Under the pieces are notes generated by a model. That model was not told the DNA's origin, did no database searches, and saw only the letters and a program-made list of their open reading frames with translations. The translations under genes and the position numbers were made by a program. From Pseudomonadota bacterium (GTDB taxonomy: Bacteria > Desulfobacterota > Binatia > Binatales > Binataceae), in NCBI GenBank assembly GCA_021323945.1, contig JAJPKA010000002.1:471938-535937 (forward strand): a stretch of 64,000 nt of DNA, given 5' to 3'. Shown one piece after another: positions 34,796 through 44,025 of this stretch. Position 1 is the first letter of the stretch. Each line of letters opens with the position of its first letter.

Positions 34796-35539
34796 TCAGG
34801 CACGCTTGGTGGTCTGAACTTTGCTCCGTTGAGGCACACGCGCTTCGCTCATCATTCGCCATCCCGTCGCGGCGGCAGCGCCGAGGACCAGGAAGGTGGC
34901 AACGAGCGTCCATAAATGACCGATCGGACCAGTTGCTTCCGTCTTGCGGATGGCAGCGAGATCGAATACGTAACGCGCGCCCTGGGGTGGAGCCTCAATC
35001 TTCAGTACGCGGGCACGGCGAAACCAAGCCTGTCCCCGAGTCAGGTTCATGTAGCCTCCGAGGCGAAGTGCGACATCAATATCAGCGCCCCGGGGTCCAA
35101 CTAGCAGATAAAGATCCAGCATCGTCCAGTCAGTATCTCCTCTCAGATCGCGTGATATGATGCTGTCTTCGAGTACGCTTATGGATGCACCGGTGAAGAA
35201 GGGAAGCACTTTGCGAGTGCGCGCTTCGACGCTAAGGTGATACCAGCCGGCAGATAGGCTCAGGCTTTGGACCCATCGGGCGTCATTGTCGCGGTGGGAA
35301 AAAATCTCGACCTCGCCAGGCTCAGTCCCGTGCGGCGCGATCCATCTGTATTCAGTCGTATCAGGTGTGAGGACCCAGGCGTCCGAACGCCAGCCATCTA
35401 CTGACGAGCCGGAACCTCGTGTGAAATCGCCATTATTGAGTAAATTCCCGCTGCCGAGCGCAGTTACGGGAAGAGTCAAGATCGCCAGGAGCAGGGCCAC
35501 GATGCCGGTTGCGCGCCACCGTAGCGTTCTATCCCTCAT
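34796..35539 (-). CDS. Membrane-anchored protein with carbohydrate-binding-like sandwich domain
   Basis: A 247-residue protein. An N-terminal hydrophobic segment or signal (about residues 9-28) is followed by a NLLNNGDFTRGSG start, which is typical of CBM-like jelly-roll domains, running to about residue 190, and a C-terminal membrane helix (near 213-232) with a basic tail. Topology suggests the sandwich faces the periplasm. ATG 35539 overlaps the preceding stop as ATGA, so translation is coupled to the GT-C glycosyltransferase upstream, pointing to a partner role in glycan transfer. No enzyme motif is seen. Confidence 0.75.
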   Translation of the reverse strand: MRDRTLRWRATGIVALLLAILTLPVTALGSGNLLNNGDFTRGSGSSVDGWRSDAWVLTPDTTEYRWIAPHGTEPGEVEIFSHRDNDARWVQSLSLSAGWYHLSVEARTRKVLPFFTGASISVLEDSIISRDLRGDTDWTMLDLYLLVGPRGADIDVALRLGGYMNLTRGQAWFRRARVLKIEAPPQGARYVFDLAAIRKTEATGPIGHLWTLVATFLVLGAAAATGWRMMSEARVPQRSKVQTTKRA

Positions 35540-38412
35540 ATCCAGTTGGGCAACGCCGGACCTTCTAACCACATTCGAGCATAATAGCCATCACGGGTAA
35601 TTGGAGTGCCGAGCCAGAGTGGCAGGTAGTAAAAGAATAAACCACCAGCTATTAGCAAAAATGTGATCATAACGAAGCGGTGGGCATGGAGGACGTTTCG
35701 GTTGAGCAAAGCAAATGCGCCGAATACTGCAGTGACCAGTATTAGGCCTATGATGAACGGCTGCCGATGGCGAATCAGGCCGTATTCAGCGACTATATGT
35801 CCGAAGCCAAGAGTCAGCACAGGAACGATACTGAGCAACAGAAGGAAACTTTCCCAGCTTTCGGCTCTGCCTTTCCATAGATCGTCGAGAAGTGACCCGA
35901 GCGCGAGATACCCAATATAGAGCGCTGGCAGGTAATGATAGAGAAAAAGAATCCGCCCAATCGGAATCCAAATTAAGTAATAGGCAAAAAATCCTGTTAC
36001 GAGAAAGACGCGCGCAAGCGTTGGCTCCTTTATCGCTCGCACCCCCACGATTATTATAGCCGGAACTACTGCCCACCAGGTCAAAGGATTGCCCGCACCC
36101 CAAATTACTTCCACACGCCCGTGCAATGGAAAATCCTGCCAATACGCTACTGGCCGTAACATGAAAGGCCAGCTCCACCAGGGCGAGGCGTAAGGGTGAG
36201 TGGCGGAAGCAACGCTCTTTTCGTACCAAATTACGTCCTTATAGTAGTGGAGTAAATCCGCTAGCCCTCCCCACCAGCCCAGTAAATAGTGTGGTAGGAA
36301 AGTCGCTAAATAGAAGATTGTCGACACTGACCCGAGAAGCAGCGCGGCTCCCATTATTTGCTGAAGACGATGCCCATCGCCGACCCGGCTGCCGCGGTCG
36401 TCTGGTAAAGCCGGCCCTTCGGCCGAATGCCAAATATTTAACAGTAAGAACGAACTGACAAGTAGAAAAGTAACTGCAGGTATATAGAGTTTCGAACCCA
36501 GGCAAAGGCCCAAGACTATACCAATACGCAATACAAGACGACGGCGGCTTAAGCGGTCACTGGTAGCAACGAATCGAAAGAACAAGAGATAAGCAATCGC
36601 TGCGAGCGACAGGTAAATAATATCAATGCAGCCAATTCGTGAATCAACAATGAAGAACCCATCCAGGGCGACGAGGATGGCAGCCAGCGCTGCGGCCAGA
36701 CGTGAGGCGAACATACGACGGCCAAGGAGATAAGTAACCGATACCATCAAAGTTCCCGTCAGCGCATTTCCAATCCGCCAGCTACTCGGATGATCCCCAA
36801 ATAAGAGTATGCCTGCAGCGATCACCAATTTCGCCAACGGAGGATGTGGATCAAGGAACGGTTCACCGTGGAGATAATGCCGGGCCTGACCGACGAAGTG
36901 AACTTCATCAAAAACGATCTCGGCTGGGTGTCCAAGGTGCCAAAGGCGCAGGAGCCCGCCAATCAAAGTCAGAGAAACAAGGGTTACTGAATCAATCTTT
37001 GTCCAAGGCAAGAGAGCGAGCTCCTTAGCGAGGAGCCAGTCGAACCTTCGAGTCCCACGCCGGAACGATAGCTTGGTGAACAATTGTTCAAAGCTCGCGA
37101 TTCCCACCTTGCCCATACTGTTTCGATGCTGATACCAGTAGTAACCCACAGCGCAGAAGACGCCGAGATTGAGGAAGGATATCGCCATTGAAAATTGATC
37201 TCGCAGTGCGAGAAAAGTTCCCGCATTCAGTGCGTCTAATACCTCAACCAAATTAACCAGATAGGTCAAAGTAAGAATCGAGAATGCCCCTAACATGACA
37301 GCATCCTCGACGGCGAGCGGGATCGCAAATATCAAAGCGGGATAGGCATAGCGTTCGTGAATTCGAGGCGCAAACATAAAAAAGCCGAACGTGGCCACGA
37401 AGCAGGCGAAGTGAAAATTATGCCAGACCGGGTTTCGACTCAGGAGCCAAAGAACGGCCACGTACAACAGGAGCAGGAATGCGACCCCGATCGCGAAATA
37501 AGAGCAGCCCAGAATTGTCTCGTTGTCCGGCACCCGCAAACCACCCAACAGCGCCATAAAGTTGAACGCATTGACAGAGGTCTCGTGGTAGTAGGCCATG
37601 GTCGACAGGTAAAGGTCAGGCAGCCACGTCAAGGGATGATGCAACTGGAAAGGGGCAACGGTCACAATTAAGGTGCCAATGCCTGCGAGTGCGGCGCCGA
37701 TCCAATTTCGGAAATCCCCGCGCATGACCGTCCACATGAGCAGAACCGGGAGCAAACTTATGGCCTGCGGCTTTATCAATGCCGCGAGCACTGCCAGGCA
37801 CCAACCGATTGCGAATTTGTCCTCGATGATCATGACGGCGCTTAGAAACATTGCCAGCGTGAAGACTGAATCGGTTTGCACCCAGACCACGGTGTCGAAG
37901 AGCAGGCCTGGATTGAGAGCAAAAAGGAGTAACGCCAGCCACGCCGCGCCCACTGTGCTAAAGCGGAGCACTCTGGCGAAGAGCAACAGGCCCAGCCCGA
38001 GATCAGCGATTAGCGCGGGACTGCCGACAATCATCCGAAGCACGTTACTGCTGGCGCCACAGGCTTGCGCTACTACGCCAGCGACCCAAAGCGGGTAGAG
38101 ATAACCCGGAGGGTAATCAAGAAAATATCCGAATCGATACATATTCGCCGGTCCACGGGTAGCAAGGCGAATAGCCCATGCCTCGTAGGTGCCGACGTCT
38201 ATTCGGAAGCCTGGGAAGACAAGGAGCGCCAGGGTTTTTGCAATCAGCAGCACCATCAAAAAGGCGCCGGCCTTTCTAAGTTGGGCACTAGTCTCCTTCG
38301 CACTCGAATCGACGGCGAGAAAGAATGCGTAGCAGATCAAAGCTGCCAGTATCGCTCCGCAGACAATTCCGAGTGCGACATCGCCGGAAAAGGACTGAGA
38401 AAGACTACTCAT
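35536..38412 (-). CDS. Tandem GT-C glycosyltransferase with C-terminal PMT-like half
   Basis: A 958-residue polytopic membrane protein with two GT-C modules. The first (about 1-430) has an acidic loop-1 motif IDVGTYEAWA (Asp72), DYPPGYLYPL near 99, and RIHERYAYPAL near 350, as in lipid-linked mannosyl- and glucosyltransferases. The second (about 470-958) matches protein-O-mannosyltransferase-type enzymes: FDEVHFVGQARHYLHG (Asp502-Glu503) and DPHPPLAKL (521-529), with a C-terminal multi-helix PMT_4TMC-like part including LYHYLPALYIGYLALG. Such enzymes use polyprenyl-phosphate sugars outside the inner membrane. Fusion of two modules in one chain is uncommon. It is coupled to the sandwich protein downstream by a 4-base overlap. 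Confidence 0.82.
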   Translation of the reverse strand: MSSLSQSFSGDVALGIVCGAILAALICYAFFLAVDSSAKETSAQLRKAGAFLMVLLIAKTLALLVFPGFRIDVGTYEAWAIRLATRGPANMYRFGYFLDYPPGYLYPLWVAGVVAQACGASSNVLRMIVGSPALIADLGLGLLLFARVLRFSTVGAAWLALLLFALNPGLLFDTVVWVQTDSVFTLAMFLSAVMIIEDKFAIGWCLAVLAALIKPQAISLLPVLLMWTVMRGDFRNWIGAALAGIGTLIVTVAPFQLHHPLTWLPDLYLSTMAYYHETSVNAFNFMALLGGLRVPDNETILGCSYFAIGVAFLLLLYVAVLWLLSRNPVWHNFHFACFVATFGFFMFAPRIHERYAYPALIFAIPLAVEDAVMLGAFSILTLTYLVNLVEVLDALNAGTFLALRDQFSMAISFLNLGVFCAVGYYWYQHRNSMGKVGIASFEQLFTKLSFRRGTRRFDWLLAKELALLPWTKIDSVTLVSLTLIGGLLRLWHLGHPAEIVFDEVHFVGQARHYLHGEPFLDPHPPLAKLVIAAGILLFGDHPSSWRIGNALTGTLMVSVTYLLGRRMFASRLAAALAAILVALDGFFIVDSRIGCIDIIYLSLAAIAYLLFFRFVATSDRLSRRRLVLRIGIVLGLCLGSKLYIPAVTFLLVSSFLLLNIWHSAEGPALPDDRGSRVGDGHRLQQIMGAALLLGSVSTIFYLATFLPHYLLGWWGGLADLLHYYKDVIWYEKSVASATHPYASPWWSWPFMLRPVAYWQDFPLHGRVEVIWGAGNPLTWWAVVPAIIIVGVRAIKEPTLARVFLVTGFFAYYLIWIPIGRILFLYHYLPALYIGYLALGSLLDDLWKGRAESWESFLLLLSIVPVLTLGFGHIVAEYGLIRHRQPFIIGLILVTAVFGAFALLNRNVLHAHRFVMITFLLIAGGLFFYYLPLWLGTPITRDGYYARMWLEGPALPNWI

Positions 38413-38469
38413 AACTGGCGCTTAATGCGCACAACAGTCTATGATGGAGCTTCTGAAGGAGAAACCCTG

Positions 38470-39132
38470 ATGCGACTGGTTCACGCTGCTTACGAACCGC
38501 GAGGCGAAGGTCCTTTTCCGACCATTTTTGCGATGCACGGTTGGGGCTCCAATGCCTTGGACCTGCTCGGTTTGGCCCCATTTGTTGCTGACGGTCGCTG
38601 CCTGGTGCTCTGCCCTCAAGGTCCTCACGAGGTCGAAATTGGCGCTGTCAACGGATACGGCTGGTATCAAATGCGTCCCGGTTCTCCGCCCGACGAGGAG
38701 AAGGTCGAAGCAGCAGTCGAGCAACTTCGCTCGTTCATTGATGAAGCGTGTTCGCGCTACCCGGTCGACTGCCGCAAAATTGTCGTACTGGGCTTCAGCC
38801 AGGGAGGTATGATGGCTTACAATCTGGCAATGCGATGGCCGGAGAAATTTGCGGCGCTCGTCGGGATCGGCACAGCCTTCCCTGAGTATCTGGTGGAACG
38901 GGTGAGCAATGCCGACGCTGTTCGACAATTGCCTACCCTGGTTCAGCACGGACGTGCCGATCCGATGCTTGAAATCGGTCGCGCGCGGAAATCAGTGGAG
39001 ACACTTCGGTCGCTGAAGATTCCGGTTGTTTTTCGCGAATACGATTGTGGGCATGAGATTTCCGCCGACGGAATCCGCGACCTCTCACAATTCCTTATCG
39101 AAAAGGTCGTGCAGCCGATTATCCGAGTCTAG
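38470..39132 (+). CDS. Carboxylesterase/lysophospholipase-type alpha/beta hydrolase
   Basis: A 220-residue alpha/beta hydrolase of the phospholipase/carboxylesterase family. FAMHGWGSNA forms the oxyanion hole, GFSQGGMMA holds the nucleophile Ser, HGRADPML the acid and YDCGHEI the His. Acts on short esters or lysolipids in the cytosol. The start at ATG 38470 is fixed by AAGGAG (38456-38461), eight bases upstream; an earlier in-frame ATG at 38425 has none. It lies seven bases before mazG on the same strand. Confidence 0.88.
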   Translation: MRLVHAAYEPRGEGPFPTIFAMHGWGSNALDLLGLAPFVADGRCLVLCPQGPHEVEIGAVNGYGWYQMRPGSPPDEEKVEAAVEQLRSFIDEACSRYPVDCRKIVVLGFSQGGMMAYNLAMRWPEKFAALVGIGTAFPEYLVERVSNADAVRQLPTLVQHGRADPMLEIGRARKSVETLRSLKIPVVFREYDCGHEISADGIRDLSQFLIEKVVQPIIRV

Positions 39133-39139
39133 GCTGTCT

Positions 39140-39955
39140 ATGAGCTTACGTGCTGAAATCGCAGAGCTCGAGCGGCTTTTCAACATAGTATGCAACTTGC
39201 GGGAGCAATGCCCCTGGGATCGCCAACAGACCCTTCAAGAAGTCTCAAAATATCTGATTGAAGAAGCCTACGAGGCGGCCGACGCCATCGCGCGTGGCGA
39301 CCGCAACGCCATCGCAGACGAACTCGGAGATTTACTCGTCCAGACCCTGTTCGCAGCGATCGTGGCCGAGCAAAATGAGGGGGTTCAAGTTCTCAAGCTT
39401 ATCGAGGGTGCGTCTGACAAACTGATCCGCCGTCACCCACACGTCTACGCAGGCGGGACGACTGAAAATGCGTCGGAAGTGGTTGCTCTTTGGAACCGAA
39501 TCAAGGGCGAAGAACGCAAAGCCGCGGGATCGGTCTCGGCCCTTGATGGTGTCGCTCGAAGTTTGCCCGCGCTGATGCGCGCGCAAAAGCTGGGAATGCG
39601 CGCCGCTGAAGCCGGACTGGACTGGACCGATATTCACAGTGTCCTAGCCAAGGTGCGCGAGGAAATGGACGAAGTCGAAGGTGCGCTAGCCGCCGGCGAT
39701 CTAAGCACCGCGGCTAGTGAGCTTGGCGATATGATGCTGGCGTTGGCGAACGCACCTCGGTTCATTGGCTACGATGCCGAGGAAACCCTGCGCAGCGCGT
39801 GTGATAAGTTCATCCGGCGCTTTAGGAGACTCGAGCGGCTGGTCTCCGAGCGCACTTTGGATTTGAATCGACTGACAGCGGCTCAATGGGATTCGCTGTG
39901 GCGTGAGGTTAAGCAGCTCGACAGCGGCGCCGCTTCAAACGAGACGCCAAAGTGA
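39140..39955 (+). CDS. mazG: Nucleoside triphosphate pyrophosphohydrolase MazG
   Basis: A 271-residue two-domain all-alpha NTP pyrophosphatase. The first domain has CPWDRQQTLQEVSKYLIEEA followed by DELGDLL, the second has AGLDWTDIHSVLAKVREEMDE and SELGDMMLALAN; the EExxE and D metal-binding patterns are intact in both. It hydrolyses NTPs to NMP and pyrophosphate, cleaning up damaged nucleotides. ATG 39140 begins the conserved sequence; the upstream frame overlaps the esterase gene and is rejected. Confidence 0.95.
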   Translation: MSLRAEIAELERLFNIVCNLREQCPWDRQQTLQEVSKYLIEEAYEAADAIARGDRNAIADELGDLLVQTLFAAIVAEQNEGVQVLKLIEGASDKLIRRHPHVYAGGTTENASEVVALWNRIKGEERKAAGSVSALDGVARSLPALMRAQKLGMRAAEAGLDWTDIHSVLAKVREEMDEVEGALAAGDLSTAASELGDMMLALANAPRFIGYDAEETLRSACDKFIRRFRRLERLVSERTLDLNRLTAAQWDSLWREVKQLDSGAASNETPK

Positions 39956-40044
39956 CAGAGCGAGGCCGATCTTAGCCCTTAAGAGGGGTGAGTGCGCTTG
40001 ACGGATTGACCCGTCGCAGCGTCGCTGTTAGTTAAAAAACGAGT

Positions 40045-40341
40045 ATGCCCCATATTCCGAATCATCCATCGGCGCGAAAGCGCCAGCGGCAAAATCTCAA
40101 GCGCCAGGCCCGTAACCGCGCCATCAAGACCCGCGTGCGAACTGCCGCCAAACTGGCGCTGGAAGCGATCGAGGGGAACGACAAGGAAGCCGCCGCCAAA
40201 TCGCTCCGGCAGGTCACGAAGGTACTCTACAAGGCGGTGAGCAAGGGTACGCTCAAGCGCAACGCTGCGAGCCGCAAAATCGCGCGACTTGCACGCCGCT
40301 TCGATCGAAAATATAACCCGAAATCAGCTTCAATGAGCTGA
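40045..40341 (+). CDS. rpsT: 30S ribosomal protein S20
   Basis: A 98-residue, strongly basic, all-helical protein starting MPHIPNHPSARKRQRQN, with KTRVRTAAKLALEA and the end KGTLKRNAASRKIARLARR. Binds 16S rRNA near the body of the 30S subunit. Normal length for the longer S20 type. It converges with holA; a 5-bp hairpin at 40360-40374 lies between them without a good T-tract. Confidence 0.97.
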   Translation: MPHIPNHPSARKRQRQNLKRQARNRAIKTRVRTAAKLALEAIEGNDKEAAAKSLRQVTKVLYKAVSKGTLKRNAASRKIARLARRFDRKYNPKSASMS

Positions 40342-40379
40342 GCGGAGGGCGTGATCTCTCGGCGTCCGACGCCGGACTT

Positions 40380-41435
40380 CTAACCGTCCGAGGCTAGTTC
40401 TAGAATAAGGGCAGCCACTGCTTGCTCCCGATACTTAATCGTTCCGTTCTTGAACGAGGCGTCCAAGGCACATGCGCGTTGATGGACTCTTTGGAGTCGC
40501 TCTAATCCGAAGCGTTTGGCGCCCTCGACGGCGCGACTCGCCAGGGGACTGTTAGGGGACAATCCCAATGCTGCGGCTATTGCGCGTGGATCTTTGCGAT
40601 GCCTGAGCAGAGTTGCGGCGAGTAGCATCCGCCGTATCTGTGGGATCAACTCGAGCGCCAGAACCTCGGTAGGGTCGCGTCCTGTCTGCGTCGCCCGGTC
40701 AAAAAGCGCAAGTGCCTCTCCGATCCTCTGCTGCGTTATGGTCTGGGCAATGTCGAACAATTCGGGTATCTTTGCGTGCCATGTCCAGGTTGGATCGGCG
40801 ACTTCGTTCCCACTGTCGGCGCGGTGAGTAATAACCGCCTTATCAAGCGAGTTTGCGATTGCTGCAAGATCGCCTCCGTGCGCAGTGATCAGCAGCTCCC
40901 TTTCTCTAGTGGTAAGACTGATGTTCCGCATGCGCGCAAACAGGTCCGCATACTGGACTAGCTGACTGTCAAAAGGGCGTTGGCAATTGACCAGGATGCC
41001 GGACTCTTCGAAAGCCCGCCGGATCCGGGGCGGCAGCTGTTCACGCTCGTAAACCAGTGCCAGCCTGATCCCAGGATCCAGGTGTGTGCCGACCGCAATC
41101 AGCGCAGCTTCATCGTGGGAGCCGGAAGCGGTGTTTTTGTTGACGTCTCCCTCGAGATTTCGCTCGCGGTGCGATTTCAGCACACGACCAACGACCATTC
41201 GCTTGGCAGCGAACAGGTCGGCTGCTTCAAGTTCGTTGATTAGGTTAGCGTAAGTGTCAGCAGCGCCAATCTGCACGGAGCGATATTTGAACCCCTCGTT
41301 GGCTAATCGGCGCCGTAGACTCTCCAGTGCGTATTCGCGAAGGAAAGCTTGAGGGCCGAAAAAGATGGTAACCGGCGCTGCGGGGCGGCCTTCCGCGATG
41401 GCGCGCAAAAAAGCCAGAGGGGTCTCAACTGCCAA
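40380..41435 (-). CDS. holA: DNA polymerase III delta subunit
   Basis: A 351-residue clamp-loader subunit that opens the beta clamp. The pattern VTIFFGPQAFLREYALESL is the degenerate AAA+ start of HolA; LVVGRVLKSH-like and LALVYEREQLPPRIRRAFEE segments follow, and the end domain has IPQIRRMLLAATLLRHRKD and ALDASFKNGTIKYREQ. The start is TTG 41435, directly after the lptE stop (TGATTG), with GAGGG seven bases ahead inside lptE. Last gene of the nrdR-rib-nusB-lptE-holA series. Confidence 0.93.
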   Translation of the reverse strand: MAVETPLAFLRAIAEGRPAAPVTIFFGPQAFLREYALESLRRRLANEGFKYRSVQIGAADTYANLINELEAADLFAAKRMVVGRVLKSHRERNLEGDVNKNTASGSHDEAALIAVGTHLDPGIRLALVYEREQLPPRIRRAFEESGILVNCQRPFDSQLVQYADLFARMRNISLTTRERELLITAHGGDLAAIANSLDKAVITHRADSGNEVADPTWTWHAKIPELFDIAQTITQQRIGEALALFDRATQTGRDPTEVLALELIPQIRRMLLAATLLRHRKDPRAIAAALGLSPNSPLASRAVEGAKRFGLERLQRVHQRACALDASFKNGTIKYREQAVAALILELASDG

Positions 41436-42026
41436 TCAGAATCCCTCGGACATTGAGACGTAGACGTTCTGGGCGAGGTTTTGCAGCATCTCACTCTGCG
41501 CCAAGTCGAATTGGGTCTTGGCCAGCTGAACATCGGGCAAATTAGCGATGTCCTGACTGCGCAGATTCCCCTGTAAGAATTCGGGAGACGTAGTCACTAC
41601 CGCGCTTGCCACCACTCCATAGGTCTCATTGCCCGATATGCCAGCCGATTTCCATATGACTTGTTTGGTATGTTGATCCGTCAATTCTGCATTAGCAATC
41701 AAAGTTTGCGTATAGTTAATCGGTTCGTTAACTGCGTTAGCCGCGACTGCCAGCTTCCTGTTGTAAACAAACTCACCACTCAACACCAGGTCGGCCTGGT
41801 TGGGATCGTCGACTAGCCGCAGCCGCTTGTGTTGCGCGATTTCATCTTTCAGATAAATGTCGAATTGATCATCCAGTCCGGTGTAGCGTGAGTGGTTGGC
41901 GAATTTCTCGACATAAATCGTTTTGGCTTGGGGCGGCAGGCCGGAGCCCGAAGCTCCGAAATGATAACCGCACCCGGTTACCAAAGGGATTAACAGCAAT
42001 ATTACGCAGTATTGATAGCTCTTCAT
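41436..42026 (-). CDS. lptE: LPS-assembly lipoprotein LptE
   Basis: A 196-residue outer-membrane lipoprotein with signal peptide and lipobox LVTGC (Cys19), followed by GYHFGASGSGLPPQAKTIYVEKFAN, typical of LptE, which plugs the LptD barrel for LPS insertion. Its presence is good evidence for an LPS-bearing outer membrane. Two bases separate it from nusB and none from holA. Confidence 0.9.
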   Translation of the reverse strand: MKSYQYCVILLLIPLVTGCGYHFGASGSGLPPQAKTIYVEKFANHSRYTGLDDQFDIYLKDEIAQHKRLRLVDDPNQADLVLSGEFVYNRKLAVAANAVNEPINYTQTLIANAELTDQHTKQVIWKSAGISGNETYGVVASAVVTTSPEFLQGNLRSQDIANLPDVQLAKTQFDLAQSEMLQNLAQNVYVSMSEGF

Positions 42027-42028
42027 TC

Positions 42029-42478
42029 CTAGGCACTGTGCGACTTGGTGTGTGGGCGCGGTTCGCCCTTGTTTTTTAGTCCCAGCTGATCCGCTACTTG
42101 ATCAAGCACCCCGTTAACAAAGCGGCCTGAATTCTGGTCACCATAAGTCTTGGCGAGCTCGATGGCTTCATCGATGGTCACGCGCGTAGGTATATCTCGC
42201 ATCCGCAGCAATTCGTACACTGCGAGGCGGAGGATGTTGTGATCGACTCGCGAAAGCCGTTCAATCGACCAATGTTCAAGGGCACGCGCCAGGATGCTGT
42301 CAATCAACTCGCGCTCGCGCCACACACCGTCGACCAACTGGAGCGCAAAAGTATCAGTATGCTGTCCGGCGAACGTTTCGAAAAATAGCGCGAGGTCCGC
42401 GTTTGAAACTTCTCCGCGGGTATCGATCTGATATAAGGCCTTGAGCGCCAACTCGCGGCCGAGGTGTCGGAGTCCCAT
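42029..42478 (-). CDS. nusB: Transcription antitermination factor NusB
   Basis: A 149-residue helical protein with ELALKALYQID at the start and the conserved end IDEAIELAKTYGDQNSGRFVNGVLDQV. It binds boxA RNA with S10 to prevent premature termination of rRNA operons; a boxA-like leader is present before the 16S gene of this window. Located between ribBA and lptE, its usual place near riboflavin genes, although ribH is missing. Confidence 0.96.
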   Translation of the reverse strand: MGLRHLGRELALKALYQIDTRGEVSNADLALFFETFAGQHTDTFALQLVDGVWRERELIDSILARALEHWSIERLSRVDHNILRLAVYELLRMRDIPTRVTIDEAIELAKTYGDQNSGRFVNGVLDQVADQLGLKNKGEPRPHTKSHSA

Positions 42479-42700
42479 CGCATGATCCAGTAAGGTGCTG
42501 AGACAGCTTTGTTCCGCAGCGGCTGGTCAACCGCCGACCACCGCCTCAACAAGTAGTCCGTCCCGGTTCTTGTCGTGCTCGGGCGATCAGCAGCACCGAG
42601 TGATGTCGGGACCGTCTTGGCCGGTTAGCGGTGTGTGCCGTTGCCGGAACAGAGATATCCGTGGCTGGAAGTCGTTACAAAGCTCCTCAGCGTAAAAGGT

Positions 42701-43924
42701 CTAGCTTGCGATTTTCAGTTTGCTAAAAAGGTGACCGAGCTTTTCGCGCTTGGTACGCAAATATTCAATGTTCCCGGCATGTGGTGCCACCTCGAGCGGA
42801 ACTCGGGTTACGGACACTCCGTAGCGTTCCAGGCTCTCAATTTTATGAGGATTGTTGGTCAGCAGACGCACTTCGCCAACGCCCAGATCGCGGAGTATCT
42901 GTGCGCCAATGCCATAGTCGCGCAAGTCCTCCTTGAATCCAAGCTCGAGATTTGCTTCCACGGTATCCAGCCCCTGGTCCTGAAGCGCATAAGCACGAAT
43001 CTTGTTGGCCAGCCCGATGCCGCGCCCCTCCTGGTGCAGATAGATAATCACCCCCGCATCGGACGCCGTGATTTGCCGCATTGATTCCATCAATTGCTCG
43101 CCGCAGTCGCACCGCTTCGAACCGAAGACATCACCAGTCAAACACTCGGAATGAAGCCGAACCAGAGCAGGGCGCCCCGCTCCGACATTGCCGTGAACCA
43201 GCGCAAGATGCTCCCGCCCGTCAATAACGTTGCGAAAGACGATTGCTCGCAACTCAGAGTCGTTAACCGAAAAATCACTTTCCGCCACACGCCGAACCAG
43301 GATCTCGTTGGTGAGCCGGTACGAGACTAGGTCGCGGATAATGAACAAGGGCAATGAATGCGCGGCCGCGAATTGCTGCAATTCCGGAAGCCGGGCCGCC
43401 TCACCGTCTTCGCGCAAAATTGCGCATAAGCATGCTATCGGGCGCATTCCGGCACTGCGGACCAGGTCCACGGCGCCCTCCGCTCGACCCATGCGCATCA
43501 TCACGCCGCCGCTTAGCGCCATCAGCGGCAGCACGTGTCCGGGCATCACGAGATCGTCGGGCGTCGACTTGTCGGAAGCCAGCACTTGGATAGTCCGAGC
43601 CCGATCAAATGCTGAGATACCAGTGGTCACGCCTTCTCTTGCTTCGACCAGTGCTCCCGCCTGCTCCACTCGCGGATCTGTCTGATTTGCAGCGACCAGG
43701 GGTATGCCCAGCTCGCGAAGTCGGCGCTCTGGCAGAGCGACCGAGACAATTCCGCGGCCGTGAGTGGCCATGAAGTTTACGTGTTCAGGCGTGACCTTCT
43801 CTGCCGCCATGACCAGATCGCCTTCGGCTTCGTCATGCTGGTCATTGACCATCACTACCATCCGGGCGGCTCGGATAGCACTGAAGACCTCTTCGATTTG
43901 CGACGCTGCCACGGCTCGCTCCAT
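42701..43924 (-). CDS. ribBA: GTP cyclohydrolase II with degenerate DHBP-synthase domain (RibBA)
   Basis: A 407-residue fusion. The C-terminal half (about 210-407) is an intact GTP cyclohydrolase II: zinc cysteines Cys261, Cys272 and Cys274, [19 protein letters not shown]. The N-terminal DHBP-synthase half has the fold ([20 protein letters not shown]) but not the active site. Aligned by eye to E. coli RibB, Arg37 is Asp31, the metal ligand His153 is Arg147, and Glu174 is Ala168, while Glu38, Asp42 and His136 are kept. The first enzyme of riboflavin synthesis should work, the ribulose-5-phosphate branch probably not, so another RibB is expected elsewhere. It lies 101 bases after ribD and 222 before nusB; ribE and ribH are absent. 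Confidence 0.9.
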   Translation of the reverse strand: MERAVAASQIEEVFSAIRAARMVVMVNDQHDEAEGDLVMAAEKVTPEHVNFMATHGRGIVSVALPERRLRELGIPLVAANQTDPRVEQAGALVEAREGVTTGISAFDRARTIQVLASDKSTPDDLVMPGHVLPLMALSGGVMMRMGRAEGAVDLVRSAGMRPIACLCAILREDGEAARLPELQQFAAAHSLPLFIIRDLVSYRLTNEILVRRVAESDFSVNDSELRAIVFRNVIDGREHLALVHGNVGAGRPALVRLHSECLTGDVFGSKRCDCGEQLMESMRQITASDAGVIIYLHQEGRGIGLANKIRAYALQDQGLDTVEANLELGFKEDLRDYGIGAQILRDLGVGEVRLLTNNPHKIESLERYGVSVTRVPLEVAPHAGNIEYLRTKREKLGHLFSKLKIAS

Positions 43925-44025
43925 GGAGAATCAAATAATAGCACTGTGCTTGTGAACGCCAAAGCGCACCGCAATATCGACAGAGACCCGGTCCTAAACC
44001 TGACACCAGTAAGCGCGGGCCATGA

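Noticed and set aside
39998..40034. Promoter for rpsT at TTGACG or TTGACC
   Set aside because: The first has no matching -10; the second would start transcription within a few bases of the ATG.
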